Below are positions 6,359 to 15,507 of a stretch of DNA of 64,000 nucleotides, piece by piece. The translations under genes and the position numbers were made by a program. The notes below the pieces were generated by a model. That model was not told the DNA's origin. It saw only the letters and a list, made by a program, of their open reading frames with translations, and did no database searches. Each line of letters begins with the position of its first letter. Position 1 is the stretch's first letter. Source of the DNA: Clostridiales bacterium (GTDB lineage: Bacteria; Bacillota; Clostridia; Christensenellales; CAG-138); assembly GCA_019416935.1 (NCBI GenBank), contig DXWI01000002.1:108906-172905 (forward strand). Reading direction: 5' to 3'.

Positions 6359-7735
6359 TTAGCAGACGTTTCCTGCAATCAAGCCCGCAAGAGTTTGAGC
6401 CAGCTCTGGTGAATTCTTTAGCTGTTCAATGAGCTCGTTCAAATTGATATTTGCTGTCTGCTCTTTGGGTGGCTTGACTTCTCTTAGGTCGGGATTCGCA
6501 TAAAATGCCGACTCAAATTTCTGTGCATTGATTTTCCGATCTTCATCGAGAATATGTGCATACACCCTTGTGATCATATCAGCCTGGGAATGCCCTGTAT
6601 CTCCCTGCGTCGCTTTAATATCTCCATGGTTAAGCTTCAGCTTGTAAGTAGTGCTGGAATGACGAAGGGAATGAAATACTACATTTGGCAGTCCGGCATC
6701 TTCTTTCAAACGATTAAAGCCTTTTTCAATCAGCTTAATGTCACAAGGCCGTCCATTACCCTGTGCTACTACAAGATTATAGTCCAAATACTCGTTTCCG
6801 AGAAACTCTTTTTGTTTTTCTTGTGTATCACGCCATTCTCGAAGAATATAGGCAAGTGTTTTGGGGAGCCATACTCGTCTGACGCTTGTCGCTGTCTTTG
6901 GAGTTTTCAGAACCAGCCTTGTTTTTGGGCAGCTCATAACTGGCGGAAACACGAATAATATATCCCTGTTCCCGAGAGTGTCCATTACATCTTTAGAAGC
7001 TCTGAAAAGCTCCTTTTCCACATAAATGGACGCATTATCCTGTGCAATGTCTGCCTCCTCAATATGCACATTATCCCATGTAAGCCCAAGTATTTCGCCT
7101 ACGCGCAGAGAACAGGCAAACGCTAAATTCATAGCAAGATACAGCTTTGCATCTTTACAGCAATCCAAAGCCTTTCGTATCGTTTCTGCTGTCCATATAT
7201 CCCTTGGTTTACTCTCGACTTTGGGAAGCGTTACGAAATCAAAGGGATTACGGGCAATAATTTCCCAACGTACAGCCTGTTTGAAAGCACAGCGCAATAG
7301 TTTTATGATCTTTTCAATGTTCGCCGGAGTTAAATACTCCGTTTTCCGTCGGCGTCCACCTACCTCAACAGGCTGTGTATTTTGCAGTGTTTTGATAAAT
7401 TTGTCAGCTTCTCTTGGATTGATTTCCTTCATTTCCTTTTGTCCGATGAGCGGCAAAATATAGTTGGAAATCAACGCGCAGTTTGAGTTGTAGGTAGAAT
7501 ACGACCACGTTTTTTCACCATAAAGCAGTATGTAGTCTTGCAAAACATCTTTTACGGTCTGCTTGTTTGGGGGAAGAAATGTTCCATCGTTCTTTTTGTA
7601 TTCAATTTCTGCCCTCCGCTTATGCGCTTCTGCATAAGTCTTAAATGTTTCCCAACGCTGCTTTTTTTCTCCCTTGTCATTTTCATAATTATAGACAACA
7701 GAGTAAGTTCCTCTCCTTTTTTTAATAGACGCCAT
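6359..7735 (-). CDS. int: Tyrosine recombinase (ICE integrase)
   Basis: The 458-residue protein begins MASIKKRRGTYSVVYNYEN, an AP2-like arm-binding N-terminus, followed by a SAM-like core-binding domain at about residues 65-170 and the catalytic domain. Visible catalytic residues are Arg in SLRVGEILGLTW, the His-x-x-Arg in FHSLRHSSTTYK, the next His in GDTGHSQADM, and Tyr in VYAHILDED. It carries out site-specific recombination between the core in tRNA-Arg(CCU) and the circular element. The gene ends 180 bases from the intact tRNA and follows the excisionase gene, the usual end-module layout. A related fragment sits at 60159-60650. Confidence 0.92.
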   Translation of the reverse strand: MASIKKRRGTYSVVYNYENDKGEKKQRWETFKTYAEAHKRRAEIEYKKNDGTFLPPNKQTVKDVLQDYILLYGEKTWSYSTYNSNCALISNYILPLIGQKEMKEINPREADKFIKTLQNTQPVEVGGRRRKTEYLTPANIEKIIKLLRCAFKQAVRWEIIARNPFDFVTLPKVESKPRDIWTAETIRKALDCCKDAKLYLAMNLAFACSLRVGEILGLTWDNVHIEEADIAQDNASIYVEKELFRASKDVMDTLGNRDILFVFPPVMSCPKTRLVLKTPKTATSVRRVWLPKTLAYILREWRDTQEKQKEFLGNEYLDYNLVVAQGNGRPCDIKLIEKGFNRLKEDAGLPNVVFHSLRHSSTTYKLKLNHGDIKATQGDTGHSQADMITRVYAHILDEDRKINAQKFESAFYANPDLREVKPPKEQTANINLNELIEQLKNSPELAQTLAGLIAGNVC

Positions 7736-7756
7736 TGTTTTTCTCCTTTGATATGA

Positions 7757-7951
7757 TTAAATTTCCTGTTTGTCCAACCATTCATCAAAGGACTTTTTAG
7801 ATATTCGTATTGAAGCACCTATACGAACGGATTTCACTTCACCTTTCTTAACAAATTCATAGGCTGCGGTACGGCTGATTCCAAGTAAGGTGGAAATTTC
7901 TTCTACTGTATAGGTGCGTTTTTCGCAGATGTGCTTTGGCATTTGTTCCAT
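7757..7951 (-). CDS. xis: Excisionase-family helix-turn-helix protein
   Basis: This 64-residue protein contains YTVEEISTLLGISRTAAYEF and RIGASIRISKKSFDEWL, the MerR/Xis-like winged helix of the excisionase family. Such proteins bend attachment-site DNA and push the integrase toward excision. AGGAGG lies eight bases before the ATG at 7951. It ends 21 bases before the integrase start, so both are likely co-expressed. Confidence 0.85.
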   Translation of the reverse strand: MEQMPKHICEKRTYTVEEISTLLGISRTAAYEFVKKGEVKSVRIGASIRISKKSFDEWLDKQEI

Positions 7952-8479
7952 TTGCCATGCCTCCTTTCTATGTTAATTTGCTGCCGCAATTCATCTGCTA
8001 TATTTAGCATACAGATAAATTGGTTAGGGCGCAAATGTGTCAAGTCGAATCATCTGTTTTTTAGTTGGTGCCATTCAAGATAAAGCGGCGGTCAAAATGG
8101 ATTCTGCATAAAGGCAGAACAAGACCGCCGCTTCCTCCATTTTTCTTGTATAATCACGCACACCTATTCGACACTACTCCCCGATGTGCAGGGCGACAAC
8201 ATAAACCGGCCTTACGGTCTGCATAGGAATCTCACCTCTCCCGGGTTCTCCGCGAGCTGCTCCCATTGCCTGCGACGCCATATACTTTTTTCAGTATGTA
8301 CGCACGGACTGTGGCTAAACAGAAGTATCATTATCAGCAGGACAGGTCATGGCGAACTTCATGGAGCGCTCACTGTACTGCAAATGTATCTATGCTGTCG
8401 GATATATGATTGTCAAGGTGCAAGAGAAAATTGATCTCTTCATAAACCACCAGAAAAAAATGGGAAATGGGGGTGTCTT
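7952..8479. other. Control region between excisionase and sigma gene, with a nested hairpin
   Basis: No convincing gene is seen. An 11-bp perfect inverted repeat, AAGCGGCGGTC at 8083-8093 with GACCGCCGCTT at 8123-8133, encloses a second one, TTCTGC at 8102-8107 with GCAGAA at 8114-8119. It could be a terminator or a protein-binding cruciform. The rest of the region shows nothing clear. Confidence 0.4.
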
Positions 8480-8905
8480 TTAGAAAAAATAATTTATTTT
8501 TTTCTTAAGCCGGTTTAATGCACTTTTAATAGATTGCCTAACTGTGCTTCTGTCAACGCCTTGCATACGGGCAATCCCTGCATAACTCATACCAAGAAAA
8601 AAGTGAGCATACAGCCTTTCTAATTGTTTATCCGTAAGCTCACTCATAGCAGAATAAAGGAGCTCTTGTACAATCTTAAATAAGTACAACTCCTCGGGAG
8701 ATTGTACAAGCGACACAGCGGCGTTATCTATTCCTTGATTGTTGTCAAGAGAGTAATAAGCCTTATGGTAGCGAATACACTCGCGCTGTGCCTTTTCTTT
8801 CTTTTGGTATAGAATCAGCAGATCTGCTACTTCGTCTGGTACATCATAAAATGAGTCTTGGTTATATAAAGTTGAATAAAAATCTCTGAGATTGATTGTT
8901 TTCAT
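8480..8905 (-). CDS. Sigma-70-like regulator (Tn916 ORF7-type)
   Basis: The 141-residue protein starts MKTINLRDFYSTLYNQDSF, with GGAGG eight bases upstream of the ATG at 8905. Its C-terminal third, ELTDKQLERLYAHFFLGMSY followed by AGIARMQGVDRSTVRQSI and KSALNRL, is a sigma region 4 helix-turn-helix; no clear region 2 is seen. Such small sigma-like factors are standard ICE regulators near the integrase. It ends with a lysine- and aromatic-rich tail. Confidence 0.75.
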   Translation of the reverse strand: MKTINLRDFYSTLYNQDSFYDVPDEVADLLILYQKKEKAQRECIRYHKAYYSLDNNQGIDNAAVSLVQSPEELYLFKIVQELLYSAMSELTDKQLERLYAHFFLGMSYAGIARMQGVDRSTVRQSIKSALNRLKKKINYFF

Positions 8906-9429
8906 TTGAATCCTCCATTTTCTTGACTTCATTGATGAGAGCAACAAGAAAAATGGAGGTGGTGATCGGCAATGAAATGTTAAATTGAAGAATAGAGCGC
9001 ATATAAAAACACATTTCCACAAAGCTAATGTTTTGAGAAATGTGTATTTGTTCGTGTTTTGGTATTCTGTTAGTTCGCGTCTGTGGCTATAAAATCCCCA
9101 TTGCCGGATTGCGCTTTTTTTAGCTGTAAACTACAGCTTATGATACGCAATGCAGCATTCGGAGCTTTCTTTTCACAAGCTGCCGCTGCAGAACGGCGGC
9201 ATTACATTTTTACTTTCAGCATAATACATAAATCCCCCAACAGCTACCGACTTTGTTGGGGGATGCATGCGAAAATGCCCACCAGACAAAGTCTTTTTTT
9301 TGTTTGGTGAGGAATGAGTATATCTTATTGCAATACGATAGTGCTCCATTTGTTCGTGTTTTTCAGAACTAATGTATCGTGTTACGCCAATTCCGGGAAC
9401 TATATGATGTATATGGAGGTGAACAATTA
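8906..9429. other. Divergent control region between sigma gene and XRE repressor
   Basis: No gene is supported. A 10-bp perfect hairpin, TCCCCCAACA at 9233-9242 with TGTTGGGGGA at 9254-9263, lies in the middle. The 15-mer ATTTGTTCGTGTTTT appears twice, near 9047 and 9349, flanking the region, and could be an operator for the XRE protein. The two genes on either side point away from it. Confidence 0.4.
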
Positions 9430-9759
9430 GTGAGTGTTAAGAAGCATGATTTCGGACATATTATTAAGCAAGCTCGTATAAAGAATAATTTTACTCAGGA
9501 ACAGTTAGCTGAAACTCTGGATATCAGCGCCAGATATATGATGTCGATTGAAGGAGGTCAGCGTTCTCCCAGTTTATCGCTATTTTTTCAGATTATCCGC
9601 ACACTTGAAATTGATGCAAATCAAATCATCTATCCCGAAAGAAACATATCTGATGAAGAGAAAATACGAGCCAATCTTTCTGTACTGCTTTCACGTTGCA
9701 ATCAGCATCAATTAAAAGTAATTATTGCTGCAACGCGCGCATTACTTGAAAATACATGA
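9430..9759 (+). CDS. XRE-family (Cro/CI-like) transcriptional regulator
   Basis: The 109-residue protein has an N-terminal helix-turn-helix at residues 8-62, IIKQARIKNNFTQEQLAETL then ISARYMMSIEGGQRSPSL, followed by a small C-terminal helical region. The GTG start at 9430 is chosen because GGAGG lies eleven bases upstream; longer starts lack a ribosome binding site. It is the only plus-strand gene in the ICE and is divergent from the sigma gene, the usual position of an ICE repressor. Confidence 0.8.
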   Translation: MSVKKHDFGHIIKQARIKNNFTQEQLAETLDISARYMMSIEGGQRSPSLSLFFQIIRTLEIDANQIIYPERNISDEEKIRANLSVLLSRCNQHQLKVIIAATRALLENT

Positions 9760-9802
9760 ACGATCCTAAGGATCATTCTGCGAGCATGAAAAAATTAAGA
9801 CT

Positions 9803-10018
9803 CTACAAATTTAATAGGATAACATCCAGATAATCCATCAGATTTTTCTTTTCAAGCTGCTTTATTTTTTGCCTTGCGCCGCCGTAACGGGTAATGTAAG
9901 TAACGTCCCCCGTCACTAAATAAGCGTAAATTTGTACCTTTGGATCATAGCCTCTCTCTTCAAGAAGGGCAATAATCTCTTTTAACTTTGGTTCAAACTC
10001 TTTTTCTTTCATTTTCAT
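9803..10018 (-). CDS. IreB-like regulatory protein (UPF0297 family)
   Basis: This 71-residue protein reads LLEERGYDPKVQIYAYLVTG followed by DVTYITRYGGARQKIKQLEK, which matches IreB: ALxxKGYNPxxQIxGYLxSGDPxYIT then NARxxIRKLER. IreB is a small phosphoprotein substrate of the PASTA kinase/phosphatase pair IreK/IreP and affects cephalosporin tolerance in enterococci. The ATG overlaps the TGA of the CARDB gene, so it is the last gene of the ABC exporter operon. An ICE-borne paralogue is unusual; the N-terminus differs from core IreB. Confidence 0.7.
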   Translation of the reverse strand: MKMKEKEFEPKLKEIIALLEERGYDPKVQIYAYLVTGDVTYITRYGGARQKIKQLEKKNLMDYLDVILLNL

Positions 10019-11499
10019 TTCATTTTTGAATTGCGGAGCACTTTTGCTACGACTACTACAGCGACAATCACAGCGATGATGGCAAATCCCACAAGAATGG
10101 TTACCCACCACTGAAAAACAGGTTCTTCCGTTTCGTCCGTTGGTTCCCCGTCTGTTTCAATCACCATTTCCTTAATCTCAATGGAAAAATCAATTTCCTT
10201 TTTTTGTTCTTCTCCGGCTTCGTTAATGTAAGTGATCGTATAAAGCCCGGTTGTTTTTCCATATCCGCCGTTTACCTGACCGGCAAACACGGAGATTTCG
10301 CCGTTACCCGTTCCGCCGGGGACAATGTCGCCTAAGAACGCGGCAGCTTTGGGGAAAAGTCCCTCTCCCGTGACTTCAATCATCACATTTTTCAGTGTGC
10401 TTTTGCCTGTATTATAGACGTTTGCGGGAATCGTAAAGGATTCTCCCGCGGTAACACTCTCCGGAATAACAGCGAGGATATCATCATAAGTAAAATCAGC
10501 CGGCTGGGTGACGGCGATGAGAAATGTCCGAGAGGAGGTATACACTCCTCCGTATGCGTCCGTATAGTCAAGGGTTACGCTGAAAGGCTGGTTGCCCGAT
10601 GTGGCGTCCGCCGTTGTTTTCAGCTTAAAAGAAGCCTTCTCGCTTTCTCCGTCTGCAATATTCTCAAGATGAATGGCGTTATTGGTTGCAACGGGGACGA
10701 TGCTGCTTGCTACAGCCGTGCCCTCACCGCCAGAGGACGTGCTTCCATAGGTAAGCCGCACGCTTCTTGCCCGAAGCGTCCCAATGTTTTCCACCGTAAG
10801 CGTCACCTCAAACTCCTCATTGCCGCCGACGCTCGCAGGATTGATTTCACAGGAGCTGATGAACAACTCCGGTTTATCTACTGTTTCTTTTGTGGGTGTG
10901 GTGTTCTGCACTGCGTTTGGATCGACAGGCTCTTTGCCGTCCGTAATGGTGACGTAAATGATAAAGGTTTGTGTCATGAGAGAACCGTTTACGTCCAGAT
11001 AAGAGGCGTTCAGTGTAACAGGATAGACGCCGTTAATTCTCCCGCTTGTAAGAGGTATGGTAAGCGTAAATACATAAGGTTCTCCGCCCTCTCTTGTCTG
11101 AGCGTAATTTCCAAATATAAACGGACTGTCCGCTGTCTGCCCAAGATCGGCGCTGAGCGTTACTTTCCCGTCCTGCGTTTTCCCAATCAGAGGCAATATG
11201 ATAGACACATTCCCGTCCTTTACGATAGGGATATAGCCGTCTTCATAGGCTTTATTCATGCCGGGATACAGGTTCTTGCTGTCTATGGTAAGCTGTCCGG
11301 CAGAGATGACAGGCTCCGGTGTATCCATGTCCGGCGTGTCGGTTGGCGAAGTCGTGGGAGACGGCGTATCCGACGGCGATGACACGGGCGAAGAGTATGG
11401 CGTCGAAACCGGAGCAGGTGCTTCCTCGGCAAAAGCCGTAAGTGGTATTGTAAGGGTAAGCAATATCGTAAACAATAATATGAAGTATTTTCTTTTCAT
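10015..11499 (-). CDS. Membrane-anchored surface protein with CARDB-like repeats
   Basis: The 494-residue protein has a signal peptide (MKRKYFILLFTILLTLTIPL, cleavage near AFAEE), a Ser/Pro/Thr-rich linker, and Ig-like segments: ELFISSCEINPASVGGNEEF at about residue 210 and DILAVIPESVTAGESFTIPA at about 340. These resemble CARDB/NEW3 domains. A C-terminal membrane helix (WWVTILVGFAIIAVIVAVVV) ends in a basic tail. It is next to an ABC-2 exporter, a combination often seen in Clostridia; it may be a ligand-binding or scaffold part on the outer face. Substrate unknown. Confidence 0.65.
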   Translation of the reverse strand: MKRKYFILLFTILLTLTIPLTAFAEEAPAPVSTPYSSPVSSPSDTPSPTTSPTDTPDMDTPEPVISAGQLTIDSKNLYPGMNKAYEDGYIPIVKDGNVSIILPLIGKTQDGKVTLSADLGQTADSPFIFGNYAQTREGGEPYVFTLTIPLTSGRINGVYPVTLNASYLDVNGSLMTQTFIIYVTITDGKEPVDPNAVQNTTPTKETVDKPELFISSCEINPASVGGNEEFEVTLTVENIGTLRARSVRLTYGSTSSGGEGTAVASSIVPVATNNAIHLENIADGESEKASFKLKTTADATSGNQPFSVTLDYTDAYGGVYTSSRTFLIAVTQPADFTYDDILAVIPESVTAGESFTIPANVYNTGKSTLKNVMIEVTGEGLFPKAAAFLGDIVPGGTGNGEISVFAGQVNGGYGKTTGLYTITYINEAGEEQKKEIDFSIEIKEMVIETDGEPTDETEEPVFQWWVTILVGFAIIAVIVAVVVVAKVLRNSKMK

Positions 11500-11502
11500 G
11501 GT

Positions 11503-12150
11503 TTATTCCTCCCGTATCATGGTCATATTGCCCGCGTCCATTTCGCAGACGGTATCGCACAGCTCGTCGATGTCGCCCTGGTTGTGGCTGGCAAGCAATA
11601 TGGTTTTCCCATCCTCCTTTAAGCTCTTGATCAGATCGCGCATTTCGCGAACGCCGTGTTTATCAAGACCATTCAGCGGCTCATCTAAGATAAGCAAAGA
11701 TGGATCTTCCATAATCGCCTGTGCGATGCCGAGGCGCTGACGCATACCAAGCGAATATTTCCCTACGGGCTTTTTCATCATCGGATCAAGCCCGACGCGG
11801 CGTATGGAATCGGCTATTTCCGCGAGTCCTATTTTTTTGTTGAGGGACGCCAGTATTTCAAGGTTTTTTACTCCTGTTATATTCGGCAGGAACCCCGGCG
11901 TTTCGATGATGATACCGAGGTCTTTGGGGAAATCCACATCCTTCCCAATCCGCTTGCCATTTACGATGACTTTTCCTTCTGTGGGCAACAGAAAGCCGCA
12001 AATGCATTTCATAAGCACGGTTTTACCGCTGCCATTGTTGCCGACAATGCCGTGAATCTTGCCTTTTTCAAAATCTCGACTCACACTTTTCAATACTCGT
12101 TCCTGCCCAAAATCCTTTGATATTTTTTGAACGCTAATGGCTATCTCCAT
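11503..12150 (-). CDS. ABC transporter ATP-binding protein
   Basis: The 215-residue ATPase has Walker A GIVGNNGSGKTVLMKC, a Q-loop region near IIIETPGFLP, signature YSLGMRQRLGIAQAI and Walker B LLILDEPLNGLD, then the switch His in LASHNQGD. It belongs with the two downstream-labelled permeases (12154-13808). The family includes lantibiotic-immunity (LanF) and drug exporters. It is four bases from its neighbours and almost surely in one operon with them. Confidence 0.9.
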   Translation of the reverse strand: MEIAISVQKISKDFGQERVLKSVSRDFEKGKIHGIVGNNGSGKTVLMKCICGFLLPTEGKVIVNGKRIGKDVDFPKDLGIIIETPGFLPNITGVKNLEILASLNKKIGLAEIADSIRRVGLDPMMKKPVGKYSLGMRQRLGIAQAIMEDPSLLILDEPLNGLDKHGVREMRDLIKSLKEDGKTILLASHNQGDIDELCDTVCEMDAGNMTMIREE

Positions 12151-12153
12151 GTT

Positions 12154-13047
12154 TCAGCCCTCCGTTCCTGTAAAGTTAAAATTATAGGTTCGTATTGCCC
12201 GAAGCGACAGAACAAACAGAAGGATAATCAGCACCCCAAAGATGACATAGGTCTGCCACAGCCTGGGCAATAAGTCATAGCCAAAATTGTGCATATGATA
12301 AGTAGCATGGTTTAAGGGGGAAAGCCAGCCCACCGCCACATTCGCCTTATACATTAGCTCGTCCGGGAGCTGAAAGATTGCTTTAATCGTTTCGGGATTC
12401 AAGAGAAACCCATAGAGGCTGAAGGCAAATACGCCGATCACGCCTCCAAACTGCCCTTTTTTCAAATTGAACAGCAGCATGATAAACGCCATTACAAGCG
12501 TATACAGCAGCATGAGCAGAAAGATCGTTCCCATGCAGGCATAAGGCGTGCTCATTTCAAGGGTTTTCACAAGAGCGGGAAGCGCCACCGCTTGCCCCGC
12601 GCCCGAGTAGCCAAGGATTGCTGCCGTTTCGCTCCACATATCGCCCATAAAGCTCTGCGTCATGCAGACAAGAGAAGTGGCGATCAGAATAAAGATGAGA
12701 TAAATCGCCGTCGCCGCAATAATATACGCCGCCTGCCCGGCGATCCATATTTTGCGGTCTATCCGCATGAGATAGAATGGCGTTCCCGAACTGATAAAGG
12801 GCATATCCGCAAAAAGCAGCAACAGCAGCAGCGAGGACAAAAGGATGGAATTTGCGTCTCCGAACGTCCATACAAAGGCTTCCACGATCTGCATCGTCGT
12901 TTCATATTCCCGCGCAAACTGCACTGCCTTGTCGGACAGCAAAAAACACAGAATAAAGGCGAGGCAAAATGTGATAATGATGCGGGGGTTTTTATGCCAA
13001 CCGCGAAAGTTATATAGCATAACAGATAGTATCTGTTTGATTTTCAT
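12154..13047 (-). CDS. ABC-2 type transporter permease
   Basis: The 297-residue protein has six hydrophobic segments, starting with IIITFCLAFILCFLLSDKAV and ending with FGVLIILLFVLSLRAI. No ATP-binding motif is present. The start overlaps the stop of the other permease by four bases. Two unequal permeases plus one ATPase give the layout of LanFEG-type or related exporters. Confidence 0.8.
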   Translation of the reverse strand: MKIKQILSVMLYNFRGWHKNPRIIITFCLAFILCFLLSDKAVQFAREYETTMQIVEAFVWTFGDANSILLSSLLLLLLFADMPFISSGTPFYLMRIDRKIWIAGQAAYIIAATAIYLIFILIATSLVCMTQSFMGDMWSETAAILGYSGAGQAVALPALVKTLEMSTPYACMGTIFLLMLLYTLVMAFIMLLFNLKKGQFGGVIGVFAFSLYGFLLNPETIKAIFQLPDELMYKANVAVGWLSPLNHATYHMHNFGYDLLPRLWQTYVIFGVLIILLFVLSLRAIRTYNFNFTGTEG

Positions 13048-13808
13048 ATCTGTTCAAGCCTCCTTTTTGCAGCGTGGGAGAATAGCAGGCTAAATAGGAT
13101 GATCAACTCCAAAAGCAGCAGCACCACGCCCGTATTGCCCCACATCCAAAACTCTGAGGGATTCGTCCACTCTTTTGGATAGAGGACATAAAACGTGTCA
13201 AAATACCGCTCATAGAGAATGATGAGTACATAGTAAAGTACAAACGGCGAAGCGTACGCCATATATTTGCTGTTGGTAAGCGTGGCAAAGGTAAGACCGA
13301 CAAGCGACCAGAACGCACCGGAACAGACGAACAGCAGGACTTTTCCCATCAGCTCTTCAAAATAGGGCTGGGAAGCCGCGCCGTGTTCCAACGCCGCTTC
13401 CATGGGGGAGAAAACAAGCGCGGCAACCACATACCCCAGCAGCACGCCGAGGCATACCGAAAGTCCGCCCGAAACAAGGCTGCCGAGGATTTTTCCCAAA
13501 AGATATCCGCTTTTTGTCGTGCGGGGCAGGTATTCCTTTACAAAGCCGCTTTTGATGTCGTCAATAAAAGAGGAGGTAAAAGGCAGCGCCGCGATGATGG
13601 GAAGCGCCAGCGTCATGGCGTCAGAGGTGAGGGCGTTCATGATAAAGGTATGGTGAAAGCCGTTCTCTAGCAGTTCTTCTGAGCGGAATGCTTGAAGCAC
13701 ATCCTGCACCGAGGAAAGGAGAAGTATGGTAGCTGCCGCCAATATTCCGATATACATACCCTTGCCGGATACAGCCTGCTTTATGGCTCCCGGAATTGCT
13801 TTTTTCAT
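13044..13808 (-). CDS. ABC-2 type transporter permease
   Basis: This 254-residue protein has about six membrane segments (MYIGILAAATILLLSSV near the N-terminus, NTGVVLLLLELIILFSLLFS near the end). It is the first gene of the exporter operon, with AAGGAGGAG seven bases before the ATG at 13808. A direct-repeat box resembling those near the two-component modules lies about 80 bases upstream. Confidence 0.8.
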   Translation of the reverse strand: MKKAIPGAIKQAVSGKGMYIGILAAATILLLSSVQDVLQAFRSEELLENGFHHTFIMNALTSDAMTLALPIIAALPFTSSFIDDIKSGFVKEYLPRTTKSGYLLGKILGSLVSGGLSVCLGVLLGYVVAALVFSPMEAALEHGAASQPYFEELMGKVLLFVCSGAFWSLVGLTFATLTNSKYMAYASPFVLYYVLIILYERYFDTFYVLYPKEWTNPSEFWMWGNTGVVLLLLELIILFSLLFSHAAKRRLEQI

Positions 13809-13883
13809 AATCTCCTCCTTTCCTTTACAAGATCATCTTTTTTTCTATTCTAAAGATCTTATTTACAAAAGTCGTTTTCAAAG

Positions 13884-13900
13884 TATTATCGTTTTGTTAT
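13884..13900. promoter_or_regulatory. Candidate response-regulator box upstream of the ABC exporter operon
   Basis: TATTAT then CGTTTT then GTTAT gives two TTAT half-sites one helical turn (11 bases) apart. Near-identical boxes are at 24557-24572 and 26714-26729. OmpR/PhoB-family regulators bind such direct repeats. Confidence 0.4.
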
Positions 13901-14014
13901 CGCGCAGGGATTTTTTCATGTTTTTCTCCCTCCTTTCCACGGTTTTGGGTAATAGGAAAGTAGGCATGGCGGTTTTCCATGCGGTCATGCCTGCTATAGA
14001 CTACTCTTTTCAAC

Positions 14015-15418
14015 TCAATATCCTATACTTCTGTCAACCAGCGTTCCATCTATTGCATTAATTGTTAAAACGGAATTGAGTGGATCATCATCTAACTCGG
14101 AATAGGATTTTTCTCCATTTTTGAATGCAGTCGTTACGTTACCAAAGAAATCCCATACCGGAATGACAAGACCTGCGCTTCTTGTAGCGGGATCTGTGAT
14201 TCGCATAAGGCCGAGTTCAATTCGATCAATATTGATCGTTTTGGACATATCATCACTTAGATAAGCATTTGTTACAACGATCATTTTATTGAATATATCC
14301 ATAATTTTGTTAAAGTCCATCATCGTCGTGTTGTCTGTTATGACCTCGCTCACATCATAGGGGTTGATCCACTCCATGCTGACAATACCATCATTATTCA
14401 CGAGAAATGTTAGGCTTTCATATTCCCATCCCTCTATAAAACCGCCTTTGCCATCGTCAATAGCTCCGCTACCACCAGCAGAGCCGGATGTCAGCGTAAA
14501 AGAGTTGTCCCCCAATACCCTTGAATAACTCAACTTATACGCTTTTTGTAATGTTCCGTTAATTTTACCAAATACAAGTGTCGATGTTTTATATGAGTAA
14601 TCTGATATTCCCATCAAAGATAACAATGTGTTTGCAGCATCAACTGCCTGATTTTGTGTAATCATAGGTGCAGGTAACAGGTCGGGGCTACCATATTCGT
14701 CAGTTCCAAATTTAATGTCGCTTTTTACGGCAGTATTCCATAGGTTTCCTATCTCAGCATAACTATCTTGACCTATTGAATATATGAGCCGATATTGGTT
14801 CGTGCTCGAGTTATTTTCAATGAATATTTTTCTGTATTTACCGTCGCTACCATCCGACACGAGAAATATGGTTGGCACCCCGCTTAAAGTGGTAGAGAAT
14901 TCGATAGGAGCTTCCACCAACCCCTCTCCTTCAGGCAGACTCTCCATTGCCATTTGAAATTTTGTAATGCTTCCTTGTATTTCTTGCCTTTTCTGTTCAT
15001 CTGTTTCTAAAGCAAGCTGTCTCTGCCAATCTAAAATTGTTTGCTGATAATATGCTTTTGTCTCGAATACATCGCCGGAATAGGTGGTTTGGCCGTCAAA
15101 CAATGCTGCAATATATGTCTGGCATTCCGCCTCTGTAAAAAGATGCTTTTCGACACGCGCAGTAGAAAGCCCGTCAGAATTAGGCACAATAACTGCGGCA
15201 TCAACATTGACGGTAAGACTGCCTTGTGGGTTCGTTAATGGCTCATCAGCAGAATATCGGCTGGGCGCTGAAAAAGGAGTATCTCTGGATGTAACGGCTT
15301 TTTCAATCAGCTTCTCATTATCCTTACCAACTACAATCGGGCTTTCCGGCGTTTTCTGACAGGCGGCAGCGCCAAATGCCATAACTGTGATAAGCAATAT
15401 AGCAATTACCTTTTTCAT
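14015..15418 (-). CDS. DUF6034-like lipoprotein A
   Basis: The 467-residue protein has a lipoprotein signal, MKKVIAILLITVMAFGAAAC, followed by QKTPESPIVVGKDNEKLIEK, a start shared with three other proteins in this element. The C-terminus contains GLVIPVWDFFG and SVLTINAIDGTLVDRSIGY, also shared. The family (DUF6034, from memory) has no known function; the protein should sit on the outer face of the membrane. It follows the sensor kinase at 15508 and precedes the ABC exporter, so it may sense the same signal as the kinase or the exporter's substrate. GAGG lies ten bases before the ATG at 15418. Confidence 0.7.
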   Translation of the reverse strand: MKKVIAILLITVMAFGAAACQKTPESPIVVGKDNEKLIEKAVTSRDTPFSAPSRYSADEPLTNPQGSLTVNVDAAVIVPNSDGLSTARVEKHLFTEAECQTYIAALFDGQTTYSGDVFETKAYYQQTILDWQRQLALETDEQKRQEIQGSITKFQMAMESLPEGEGLVEAPIEFSTTLSGVPTIFLVSDGSDGKYRKIFIENNSSTNQYRLIYSIGQDSYAEIGNLWNTAVKSDIKFGTDEYGSPDLLPAPMITQNQAVDAANTLLSLMGISDYSYKTSTLVFGKINGTLQKAYKLSYSRVLGDNSFTLTSGSAGGSGAIDDGKGGFIEGWEYESLTFLVNNDGIVSMEWINPYDVSEVITDNTTMMDFNKIMDIFNKMIVVTNAYLSDDMSKTINIDRIELGLMRITDPATRSAGLVIPVWDFFGNVTTAFKNGEKSYSELDDDPLNSVLTINAIDGTLVDRSIGY

Positions 15419-15507
15419 ATCTGAACTACCTCGCTTTGCTGTTGTTGACACCATGATACGGGGAGCGCCGATGCAAAATCCATCACCAAACTGTAATTAA
15501 AATGTAA

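Noticed and set aside
8186..8434. 82-residue plus-strand ORF
   Set aside because: No ribosome binding site, Cys/His/Ser-rich composition, no family.
9083..9310. 75-residue plus-strand ORF
   Set aside because: Covers hairpins of the control region; no start signal.
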